Assembly (NCBI GenBank): GCA_017390595.1
Contig: JAFPBC010000223.1
Location: forward strand, 1 to 5,758
Origin: Selenomonadales bacterium
Lineage (GTDB): Bacteria > Bacillota > Negativicutes > RGIG982
Direction: 5' to 3'
Length of the DNA stretch: 5,758 nt
Shown here piece after piece: positions 1 through 4,362 of the stretch (the first letter of the stretch is position 1; every line of letters starts with the position of its first letter). A program made the translations under genes and the position numbers. A model generated the notes under the pieces. It ran no database searches and was not told the origin of the DNA. It was given only the letters and a program-made list of their open reading frames with translations.

Positions 1-88
1 GAGAGACTGCGGCGGTGTTTTTTCTTACAGTGCGTATCAAACTCGCAAGTCCTTTCTTATCGTAAAGTCATTACTCCTCCCTTCTCTT

Positions 89-116
89 TAACTTTCTTTG
101 TCAGCAAAGAAAGTTA
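89..116. repeat. perfect 12-bp inverted repeat, 4-base loop
   Basis: TAACTTTCTTTG (89-100) and CAAAGAAAGTTA (105-116) are perfect reverse complements around the loop TCAG. The stem is AT-rich and is not followed by a T-run, so it is not a standard intrinsic terminator on either strand. The purine/pyrimidine-asymmetric form, followed by ACAAAGAAAC, resembles dispersed extragenic palindromes common in bacterial genomes. Whether it is repeated in this genome cannot be seen from the window. Confidence 0.75.
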
Positions 117-127
117 CAAAGAAACTG

Positions 128-190
128 CATCGCTCTTGAAAAAGGACTATTATCTACTGCCATAACTCTAATCCTTTTTCAAAGGCGATG
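128..190. repeat. 19-bp imperfect inverted repeat, 25-base loop
   Basis: The left arm (128-146, CATCGC..TTGAAAAAGGA) pairs with the right arm (172-190, TCCTTTTTCAA..GCGATG) at 17 of 19 positions. The only disruption is a two-base TC/CT mismatch. It begins 12 bases after the hairpin at 89-116, so the two form one structured block of about 100 bases. No T-run follows the right arm. The block could be a REP-type or miniature mobile element, or the 3' structure of an upstream transcript. No target-site duplication is evident. Confidence 0.65.
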
Positions 191-276
191 ATTGCTCCAC
201 TGATAGCTTTAGCAAAGTCGAGAGGAGAACGGATTGACGATTACATCATCAATTATCCCTTATCAAACACGCACCG

Positions 277-322
277 AAAAAATAGAAAACAAAAACAGCC
301 CCCACCTCCTCGGTAAGGACTG
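277..322 (-). terminator. probable rho-independent terminator of the EcsC-family gene
   Basis: Read on the minus strand, CAGTCC (322-317) can pair with GGGCTG (301-296), including one G-U pair. A T-rich tract (295-277, two runs of five or six T) follows directly. It lies about 45 bases past the stop codon of the EcsC-family gene. The stem is short and the loop is 15 bases, so efficiency is uncertain. Confidence 0.45.
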
Positions 323-367
323 CCTTCTATTTTCCCTATTCCATTCCCACGCTTACACGTGCTACCC

Positions 368-1063
368 TCACATATTCTTGATTTCGGGCGGCACATCGAG
401 CTCGACGATATCCTTGCCCGTCAAAAGGAAGTTATGTTTGATAAACATATCATGCGCGCGGTCGGCAAGTGCTTTCGTCTCGACATAATCGAGCGCACCG
501 TTTACGATACCGCCGATAAACGGGATGGCCTTACCGAGCGTACCGGAGCCGACTTTTGCCCCCGTCTTAACAGCAAGCTGAGAATATATCTTCTCAGAGA
601 TCGACGGCAGAGACGATTCGGGTATCTTATCGAGGAGCTTATCGACACGCTGACTGCCGAGCTTTTTGCCGAGCTCTTTTATGATGCGATTGAGCGACAC
701 GCCCGCCAGACACGCATACAGGAGCGTCTTGACCTCCTTGCTTCGGACATCGTACCCGCCCATATACGCAAGGCACGCGATCATACGCATCTGCACATAC
801 AGCACGCTGGCGATATTGGCAGGCACCGTCACAGGGATGGTCAACAGCCCGCCCAGACCCGTCACGAAGCCCGATACCGTACACTTCTTGATCTGATTCT
901 GCATGAATGCCTGCGCCGCCTCGTCCACACTGTCATACTTGGCCAGATGATCGCGCGCGAGCTCTTCCACAGGCTCACTCACCTTGTCGATCCCGTCAAG
1001 CGACTGCGCGTACAGCTTCTCGAGAAGATTCATCATGTCTTTTTCCGTCATTTTAAATTCCAT
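368..1063 (-). CDS. EcsC-family protein
   Basis: The 231-residue protein matches the EcsC family, named after a gene of the Bacillus ecs transporter operon whose biochemical role is not established. Residues 1-60 are charged and helical. Residues 63-100 form a glycine-rich hydrophobic hairpin (SGFVTGLGGLLTIPVTVP...), followed by a tyrosine-rich segment. Near the C terminus lies the family's characteristic second hydrophobic motif, GKAIPFIGGIVNGALDYVET (177-196). Together these suggest membrane association rather than a classical polytopic fold. I chose the ATG at 1063 because GGTGG lies five bases upstream. GTG at 1075 and ATG at 1051 are in-frame alternatives. The gene is monocistronic: its own promoter lies upstream and a terminator follows. 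No ecsA or ecsB transporter gene is next to it, so it is an orphan family member. I am confident of the family but not of the function. Confidence 0.88.
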   Translation of the reverse strand: MEFKMTEKDMMNLLEKLYAQSLDGIDKVSEPVEELARDHLAKYDSVDEAAQAFMQNQIKKCTVSGFVTGLGGLLTIPVTVPANIASVLYVQMRMIACLAYMGGYDVRSKEVKTLLYACLAGVSLNRIIKELGKKLGSQRVDKLLDKIPESSLPSISEKIYSQLAVKTGAKVGSGTLGKAIPFIGGIVNGALDYVETKALADRAHDMFIKHNFLLTGKDIVELDVPPEIKNM

Positions 1064-1114
1064 TCTATCCACCACGCTTTCTTGTTCGTTGGGTCAATAT
1101 CAAGTCTTGCCCTT

Positions 1115-1143
1115 ATCATATCATAAAACTAGGTAGTACACAA
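1115..1143 (-). promoter_or_regulatory. promoter of the EcsC-family gene
   Basis: On the minus strand TTGTGT (1143-1138) and TATGAT (1120-1115) are separated by 17 bases. The -10 matches the sigma-70/sigma-A consensus at 5 of 6 positions and the -35 at 3 of 6. This predicts a leader of about 45 bases before the ATG at 1063. The leader contains TGATATTGAC (1102-1093 on the minus strand), a 10-base string that also forms the left half of the Fur-like box at 1234-1248. Confidence 0.5.
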
Positions 1144-1233
1144 TAGTGGACATATGCTCATCAGACCTTCTTGGGGGCAGAATTACGATCGCCTGCCAAA
1201 AAAATCGAAAAAATCTTCATTTTTCTCTATAAA

Positions 1234-1267
1234 TGATATTGACTATCATTTGAAGTTGTGCTATTAT
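1234..1267 (+). promoter_or_regulatory. near-consensus promoter overlapped by a Fur-box-like palindrome
   Basis: The -35 TTGACT (1239-1244) and -10 TATTAT (1262-1267) each match the consensus at 5 of 6 positions. They are spaced 17 bases apart, with a TGN extended -10 (1259-1261). The -35 lies inside TGATATTGACTATCA (1234-1248), which fits the 7-1-7 Fur box TGATAATNATTATCA at 12 of 14 defined positions. The palindrome extends to AAATGATA-ttgac-TATCATTT (1231-1251), perfect over 8 bp per arm. Bound there, a Fur-type repressor would exclude RNA polymerase. Identity as Fur rather than a paralogue (Zur, PerR, Mur) is inference from the consensus. Confidence 0.65.
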
Positions 1268-1273
1268 AATACT

Positions 1274-1351
1274 CGTAAGGTATACAAATTTTTCATACTT
1301 TTCTCTCTCCTCAAAAAAAGAGGCTGTCGCAAACGCGTCAGCCTCTTTTTT
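1274..1351 (+). ncRNA. candidate Fur-regulated small RNA, about 78 nt
   Basis: The promoter at 1239-1267 predicts a start near 1274, and the intrinsic terminator ends at about 1351. No ATG, GTG or TTG start with a usable ribosome site lies between, so the transcript should be noncoding. Its first 40 bases look mostly unstructured and end in a pyrimidine tract, CTTTTCTCTCTCCTC (1299-1313), complementary to Shine-Dalgarno sequences such as GAGGAGA. The 3' part is the terminator stem and U-tail. A Fur-controlled promoter, a single-stranded CU-rich seed and a terminal U-tail match the design of iron-sparing sRNAs such as RyhB and FsrA. No sequence homology to them is claimed. The alternative is an attenuated leader that has lost its gene. 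Confidence 0.5.
1313..1351 (+). terminator. strong intrinsic terminator (bidirectional)
   Basis: AAAAAGAGGCTG (1315-1326) pairs perfectly with CAGCCTCTTTTT (1339-1350). The loop region adds a CGC/GCG stem of three pairs (1328-1330 with 1335-1337) beyond a T-T mismatch. Six T residues (1346-1351) end the plus-strand transcript, and the A-run at 1313-1319 gives a T-run on the minus strand. No coding gene lies upstream on the plus strand, so the unit it ends is the short RNA starting near 1274. Confidence 0.85.
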
Positions 1352-1377
1352 ATATCCTCGCCATCCATGCCACACGC

Positions 1378-1490
1378 GACCCCGCCGACCTCGCCTCATA
1401 CAGCACCTCCCCACACGACCCCGCCGACCTCGCCTCATACAGCACCGCCCCGCACGTGACTCCGCCGTCCTCGCCCCATACAGCACCGCC
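1378..1490. repeat. GC-rich tandem repeat, three copies of 39-41 bp
   Basis: Copies begin at 1378, 1417 and 1458, each opening GAC(C/T)CCGCCG and containing a CATACAGCACC segment. The first two copies are nearly identical over 30 bases. The third carries several substitutions and is truncated before 1490. The block is C-rich on the plus strand and lies between two terminators in an otherwise AT-rich gap. Frames through it (Pro/Thr/Ser-rich on plus, Arg/Gly-rich on minus) look like by-products of the repeat rather than proteins. No function is recognised. Confidence 0.8.
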
Positions 1491-1503
1491 TGAAAACAGG
1501 CAT

Positions 1504-1541
1504 AAAAAAAACAGGTCAGCATACTGCTGCCTGTCTTTTTT
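1504..1541 (-). terminator. intrinsic terminator of the XRE regulator transcript (bidirectional)
   Basis: On the minus strand ACAGG-CAGCA (1534-1530, 1529-1525) pairs with TGCTG-A-CCTGT (1521-1511) around the loop GTA. One base is bulged, and eight T residues follow (1511-1504). The plus strand also ends in a T-run (1536-1541), so it can serve both directions. It lies about 170 bases beyond the stop of the regulator gene and 16 bases beyond the stop of the weak downstream frame at 1557-1715. Confidence 0.8.
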
Positions 1542-1556
1542 CTTTTGCTGTATCGT

Positions 1557-1715
1557 TTATTGGAAAATGCATCGCACTCCGCAAAGAGGTGTTCTGCGTG
1601 AGTGCGATACACAAATAAAGTTTACAACGTCAGGACCGTTTACCTCAACATTCAAGATAGAGTCTGCCCTAAACGGCAGTACCCTTGTGCATATCGAATA
1701 CGGCTGTGGGGTCAT
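1557..1715 (-). CDS. possible 52-residue ORF overlapping the regulator stop (ATGA)
   Basis: An ATG at 1715-1713 overlaps the TGA of the XRE gene in the ATGA arrangement typical of translational coupling. The frame runs 52 codons to a TAA at 1557-1559, just before the terminator. AAGGAG lies only one base before the ATG, closer than normal. The middle part reads as plausible protein (RADSILNVEVNGPDVVNF), but the last third passes through the hairpin at 1571-1608 and looks unnatural. I recognise no family. It may be chance, or the remnant of a longer regulator tail in another frame. Confidence 0.2.
   Translation of the reverse strand: MTPQPYSICTRVLPFRADSILNVEVNGPDVVNFICVSHSRRTPLCGVRCIFQ
1568..1611. 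repeat. hairpin in the 3' region of the regulator transcript
   Basis: ATCGCACTC (1571-1579) and GAGTGCGAT (1600-1608) are a perfect 9-bp inverted repeat. Three more inner pairs (GCA 1581-1583 with TGC 1595-1597) surround a loop of about 11 bases. Only TTTT follows on the minus strand and no T-run follows on the plus strand, so it is a weak terminator at best. It may protect the 3' end of the regulator mRNA or act as a backup terminator upstream of the strong one at 1504-1541. Confidence 0.6.
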
Positions 1716-2089
1716 TCTCCTTGTTGAGAAGCAACAGGGCCTGCCTCATTCTTCTCGGTAAGGATCGCTTGGCGGAGCTGGCAAATGATATTCAGGGCAG
1801 CCTTACGGCCGGAATCACTCATGCCATCCAATTCGAACAAGATGCGATCGATCACAGGGTCACGCGAAAGTTCATTGTACGATGTACTCTGCAACAATTC
1901 GATCACACTGATCTGCATTGCATCAGCAATTCTTCTGACGATACCAACCGTCGGGTTCTTCTTGGAGCGCTCGATCTGTCCCAAATAAGCCGTCGTGATG
2001 TTTGCACGCAATGCGACCTTCTCTTGCGAAAGACCTTTGCGACGGCGGTGGTATCTGATTTGTCCTCCAATGTCAAGCTGTCCGTTCAT
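1712..2089 (-). CDS. XRE-family helix-turn-helix transcriptional regulator
   Basis: The 125-residue protein is a small Cro/CI-type DNA-binding regulator. Residues 7-66 form the five-helix HTH_3 domain. It has the usual IGGQIRYHRRRKGLSQEKVA opening, with helix 2 at SQEKVALRA (21-29) and recognition helix 3 at TTAYLGQIER (32-41). The family signature N-P-T-V (45-48) and IADAMQISVIELL close the domain. The remaining 55 residues are helical, with no metal-binding or peptidase motif, and probably mediate dimerisation. The ATG is preceded by AGGTGA at four bases' spacing and a promoter about 45 bases upstream. The gene stands alone, divergent from the YczE-like gene across about 500 bases of AT-rich DNA, a common arrangement for an autoregulator, but no clear operator was identified. 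Its target is unknown. Confidence 0.9.
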   Translation of the reverse strand: MNGQLDIGGQIRYHRRRKGLSQEKVALRANITTAYLGQIERSKKNPTVGIVRRIADAMQISVIELLQSTSYNELSRDPVIDRILFELDGMSDSGRKAALNIICQLRQAILTEKNEAGPVASQQGE

Positions 2090-2134
2090 GTTATCACCTA
2101 CACTATTTTAAGAAAATTAAGTTTGGTCTATTTT

Positions 2135-2162
2135 ATTATATAAAAATTCAGAGAATATGCAA
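2135..2162 (-). promoter_or_regulatory. promoter of the XRE regulator gene
   Basis: On the minus strand a perfect TATAAT (2140-2135) lies 16 bases downstream of TTGCAT (2162-2157). The predicted start is near 2128, about 40 bases before the ATG at 2089. The -35 matches only 3 of 6 positions, so activity depends on the perfect -10 and the AT-rich surroundings. Confidence 0.5.
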
Positions 2163-2485
2163 TACACCATTATTTATTATTCTATCACATATAATAGCAT
2201 CTGTCCAAGAAAAGTTTGCATTCCGCATATTTATGTGTATTAGCAGAGGACAATTCTCCCAAGATTGTACACTGCACGCAATACACATATAGTATAGAAA
2301 AACAGAGAAAAACAGAGAAAACAAGAGATAATAACACATCATCTCATATGATCAGCATTGTTTCTTTACCTTCGGATACCTTTTCCAAAATGTCCGTTTT
2401 CTAAATTGTAGAAAAATAAAAATAATTAAAAAAAAGATATTTTTTTATCTTTTCTTTCTTTTTCCCTAAAATTATCATGTAAATA
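2163..2485. other. AT-rich divergent intergenic region
   Basis: No convincing gene is present. A 62-codon plus-strand frame (2216-2404) starts at TTG behind a weak AGAAAAG. A TATAAT at 2190-2195 lies upstream without a matching -35, and the translation resembles no family. A T-rich stem (AAAAAGATA at 2431-2439 against TATCTTTT at 2446-2453) is followed by TCTTTCTTTTT and could be a weak plus-strand terminator for it. A short inverted repeat, ACAAT/ATTGT (2250-2254 and 2264-2268), lies in the middle. The rest is A-rich spacer. Confidence 0.5.
2296..2325 (+). repeat. three 10-bp A-tract repeats
   Basis: AGAAAAACAG occurs twice in tandem (2296-2305, 2306-2315) and is followed by the variant AGAAAACAAG (2316-2325). 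The A-tracts recur every 10 bases, about one helical turn, a spacing known to give intrinsic DNA curvature. It lies between the divergent regulator and YczE-like promoters. Confidence 0.65.
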
Positions 2486-2515
2486 TGCCCATATACCTCG
2501 TTCCTGTGGTATGAT
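2486..2515 (+). promoter_or_regulatory. extended -10 promoter of the YczE-like gene
   Basis: TGG-TATGAT (2507-2515) is an extended -10 element matching the hexamer at 5 of 6 positions. The -35 is poor: TGCCCA at 2486-2491, with an 18-base spacer. An AT-rich stretch lies upstream. It predicts a start near 2522 and a leader of about 65 bases. The ATG at 2511 sits inside this -10, which argues against it as the start codon of the downstream gene. Confidence 0.45.
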
Positions 2516-2531
2516 GAAGGTGTCCTATGAC

Positions 2532-2580
2532 TACCGCAGAGCGTATCGTTACCGCGTCAGCGGTATACACTTAACAGGAG
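2532..2580 (+). promoter_or_regulatory. leader hairpin and ribosome site of the YczE-like gene
   Basis: TACCGC (2550-2555) pairs with GCGGTA (2560-2565) around GTCA, ending 10 bases before the AGGAG ribosome site (2576-2580). A second TACCGC at 2532-2537 could compete for the same GCGGTA arm. The ribosome site is eight bases before GTG at 2589, which decides the start. Confidence 0.4.
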
Positions 2581-2588
2581 TTGATACT

Positions 2589-3272
2589 GTGTCACTACTT
2601 ACACGTTTGATATTATTTTTCATCGGTCTTCCCATTATGTCATTCGGGGTCGTATTCGTTATCAAGTGCAATCTCGGTTCGTCGCCGATCTCGAGCCTGC
2701 CGTTCATCATAGAACAGCTCACACCGTATACGCTCGGCGAGCTGACCTTTGCCATCAATGCATGGCTCGTCGTCGTGCAATATCTCTTCACACGACGTAT
2801 GACCTCATCGCTTCTCCTGCAAATACCGATGACGATCCTCTTTAGCATCTATATCGACCTGAGCGCTATCCTTCTGGAGAACTTTTTCGTCGATAGTTAT
2901 CTGATGGGACTTACCCTCCTCATCACCGCCTGCTTCGTTACCGCGTTCGGCATCGCGTTCCTCGTCATCGCCAACCTTGTCATCCTGCCGGGCGAAGGCG
3001 CGGTACAGGTGATCGCCAACCGTTTCGGACTTGACTTCGGCTTCACGAAGATCGGCTTCGATGTATCGTGCGTGCTCCTTTCTATCGCCATCGCGCTCTA
3101 CTATCTCGGCGACCTTGGCGGACTGCGTGAGGGTACCATCATCTCCGCGCTTCTGACAGGCTGGTTCGTCCGATTCTGGCTCCGCCGCATCACGACAAAA
3201 GACGCTTACGGCAGAATGATACTCGCTCTCCCGTTTACAAAAAATCACCCTTCCAGTATAATAAAAGAATAG
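2589..3272 (+). CDS. YczE/YitT-like integral membrane protein
   Basis: The 227-residue protein resembles the YczE-type membrane proteins of Firmicutes, which have no defined transport activity. The N-terminal pattern is typical: a first helix LILFFIGLPIMSFGVVFVI (residues 6-24), then KCNLGSSPISSLPFII, matching the family's lysine/asparagine-LG-x-x-P loop. Further helices cover roughly 45-66, 74-95, 102-130 and 152-172. The GLREGTIISALLTGWFVRFW segment (178-197) is the usual C-terminal signature. A basic tail follows. The GTG start at 2589 is chosen for the AGGAG eight bases before it and because the protein then begins at helix 1. The 26 residues upstream to ATG 2511 are polar, atypical, and overlap the promoter. 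The SseB-family gene follows after 45 bases with no terminator between, so they may be cotranscribed. Confidence 0.85.
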   Translation: MSLLTRLILFFIGLPIMSFGVVFVIKCNLGSSPISSLPFIIEQLTPYTLGELTFAINAWLVVVQYLFTRRMTSSLLLQIPMTILFSIYIDLSAILLENFFVDSYLMGLTLLITACFVTAFGIAFLVIANLVILPGEGAVQVIANRFGLDFGFTKIGFDVSCVLLSIAIALYYLGDLGGLREGTIISALLTGWFVRFWLRRITTKDAYGRMILALPFTKNHPSSIIKE

Positions 3273-3300
3273 ACCGTATTCGATATGACCACCATACAGC

Positions 3301-3308
3301 AAAGGAGG
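3301..3308 (+). promoter_or_regulatory. strong ribosome binding site deciding a TTG start
   Basis: AAAGGAGG is almost fully complementary to the 16S 3' end and lies nine bases before TTG at 3318. A second purine stretch, GAGGAGA (3310-3316), lies immediately before the TTG. The in-frame ATG at 3285 has no Shine-Dalgarno and would place this site inside the coding sequence. Confidence 0.7.
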
Positions 3309-3317
3309 CGAGGAGAC

Positions 3318-4163
3318 TTGGCAGTCCTCAACACGATCCCGGGCAATGACCGATTACTCGAACAAATGAAGATCGTCAAAGAAGACCCCTCCTACGCACA
3401 GCGTGAGGTCTACCTTTCTACGCTGAAAAAAGCACGCTTCCTCGTGCCGATCAAGTGGATCAATACGCAAAATACGCGCCGTCGCACGCTTGCTACCATC
3501 TACAAGGCAAACGGCGAAAAATACCTGCTCGCCTTCACAAGCTGGGAAGAGCTGTTCAAGTGGAGCGAAAACGAAGACGAACGCGTCGTCGCCCTGTCGC
3601 ACGAAGAACTCCGTCGACAAGTCCTCGACAAGCAGACATCCTATGACGGCTTCGTCATCGACCCGTACGGCGTCAACCTCATCACACCGCGCCAAGAGAT
3701 CCTCAGCTCTCTTCCGCTCGTCGCGCCGCAGACGACCCGTTCCGCGGGACGTGAAGCTGTCATCAGCCTTCCGCGCGTCTACTCACAGCGTCTCCTCGGT
3801 GCCATCACGAGCCAGCTCAAGCACTTCTACAACGTCAGATGTGCCTACTTCCTCCTCATGGCAACAGAAGACGGCGAAAAAAACTACCTCGTCGTCATCG
3901 ACTTCGTCGGCGACAACCGCAGACTGTTCTACCACGTGATGAACGCCGCACAGCCGTTCCTCAAGAAAAACGAACACCTCACCATCGTCAGCACCGACTC
4001 CGCACTCGGTCGTATGGCAACGCGCGGCCAAAAACCATTCTACACAAGAAGCCGTTTCTCCGACATCCGCGCTTGGCTCGCCGAACAGTACCACCGCCTC
4101 GGCTCGTGGTACCAATCACGCAAAGACAAAGGCTCGCCTGCCGACAAGTCCGACCGTACCTGA
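3318..4163 (+). CDS. SseB-family protein (SseB N- and C-terminal domains)
   Basis: The 281-residue protein, starting at TTG, has the two-domain layout of proteins called 'enhanced serine sensitivity protein SseB' after the E. coli locus. Their molecular function is unresolved. The N-terminal domain (about 10-130) has the NDRLLEQMKIVKEDPSYAQR helix, LSTLKKARFLVPI, the KYLLAFTSWEELFKW strand-helix, and closes with FVIDPYGVNLITPRQEI. The C-terminal domain (about 145-250) includes a YFLLMATEDGEKNYLVVIDF strand pair, FYHVMNAAQPFLKKNEHLTIV, and the terminal KPFYTR motif. No signal peptide or membrane helix is present, so it is cytoplasmic. A charged tail (267-281) follows. If the in-frame ATG at 3285 were used, the protein would have 292 residues, but the ribosome site argues against it. 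It probably shares a transcript with the upstream membrane-protein gene. Confidence 0.88.
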   Translation: MAVLNTIPGNDRLLEQMKIVKEDPSYAQREVYLSTLKKARFLVPIKWINTQNTRRRTLATIYKANGEKYLLAFTSWEELFKWSENEDERVVALSHEELRRQVLDKQTSYDGFVIDPYGVNLITPRQEILSSLPLVAPQTTRSAGREAVISLPRVYSQRLLGAITSQLKHFYNVRCAYFLLMATEDGEKNYLVVIDFVGDNRRLFYHVMNAAQPFLKKNEHLTIVSTDSALGRMATRGQKPFYTRSRFSDIRAWLAEQYHRLGSWYQSRKDKGSPADKSDRT

Positions 4164-4182
4164 CGAGATACACAATACCATT

Positions 4183-4211
4183 TTGCACAAACATATAAAA
4201 TATGATACAAT
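4183..4211 (+). promoter_or_regulatory. candidate promoter for the copper ATPase gene
   Basis: TTGCAC (4183-4188) and TACAAT (4206-4211) are separated by exactly 17 bases. The -10 matches 5 of 6 positions and the -35 3 of 6. The predicted start near 4218 leaves a leader of about 145 bases before the ATG at 4363. A weaker TATGAT at 4279-4284 without a clear -35 is an alternative. Confidence 0.45.
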
Positions 4212-4254
4212 GACCACAGAGAATGATAATGAATATCAAGACTGTGGTCTTTTC
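4212..4254 (+). terminator. terminator-like stem after the SseB-family gene
   Basis: GACCACAG (4212-4219) pairs perfectly with CTGTGGTC (4242-4249), followed by TTTTCATTT. It lies about 50 bases after the stop of the SseB-family gene and can end that transcript. The loop is large (22 bases) and holds a second small stem, GATA/TATC. The promoter at 4183-4211 would start inside or after the left arm, so its own transcript would not form this stem. Confidence 0.55.
4224..4238. promoter_or_regulatory. Fur-box-like operator before the copper ATPase gene
   Basis: TGATAATGAATATCA fits the 7-1-7 Fur box TGATAATNATTATCA at 13 of 14 defined positions. The 19-base version (4219-4237) fits the classical GATAATGATAATCATTATC at 16 of 19. 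It covers about +6 to +20 relative to the promoter at 4183-4211, a position suited to repression. Which metal or regulator acts here is inference. A copper-type CopY or CsoR operator was not recognised. Confidence 0.55.
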
Positions 4255-4362
4255 ATTTATTCATATCAGATACAGCATATGATACCTTACGCGGCACCAT
4301 CGCAGCTCATGCGACCATGCTCCGCGCATCATATCCATATCCCATCAGAAAGAAGGAACACC

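Larger units (their letters stand above)
1..276. other. gene-poor region with two inverted repeats
   Basis: No convincing gene is seen here. A reading frame is open from base 1 to a TAA at 163-165 on the plus strand, but its translation runs through the palindrome at 89-116 and has no recognisable domain. A 42-codon frame (188-316) starts MIAPLIALAKSRGERIDDYI and ends in a proline run. It has only a weak AAAGG two bases before its ATG and resembles no family I know. The notable content is the pair of inverted repeats listed separately. Confidence 0.5.

Noticed and set aside
234..488. 84-codon plus-strand frame starting at TTG behind GAGGAG
   Set aside because: The ribosome-like site is good, but the frame crosses the EcsC-gene terminator and overlaps that gene's 3' end antisense. 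The protein resembles nothing known.
359..1126. 255-residue plus-strand frame
   Set aside because: It is antisense to the well-supported EcsC-family gene, with no ribosome site and an Arg/His-rich composition typical of a shadow frame.
1217..1612. 131-residue minus-strand frame rich in Arg/Gly/Cys repeats
   Set aside because: It runs through two strong terminators, the promoter/Fur-like box and the GC-rich tandem repeat. The repetitive protein is a by-product of the repeat.
309..1764. CTCGGTAAGGA occurring near 309-319 and near 1754-1764 as a possible direct repeat or attachment site
   Set aside because: An 11-base match is expected by chance in a window this size, flanking similarity is poor, and the second copy is inside the regulator coding sequence.
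2216..2404. 62-codon plus-strand frame in the divergent intergenic region
   Set aside because: It has a TTG start with a weak ribosome site, no good -35 for the nearby TATAAT, an A-tract repeat inside it, and no recognisable family. Not enough to call a gene.
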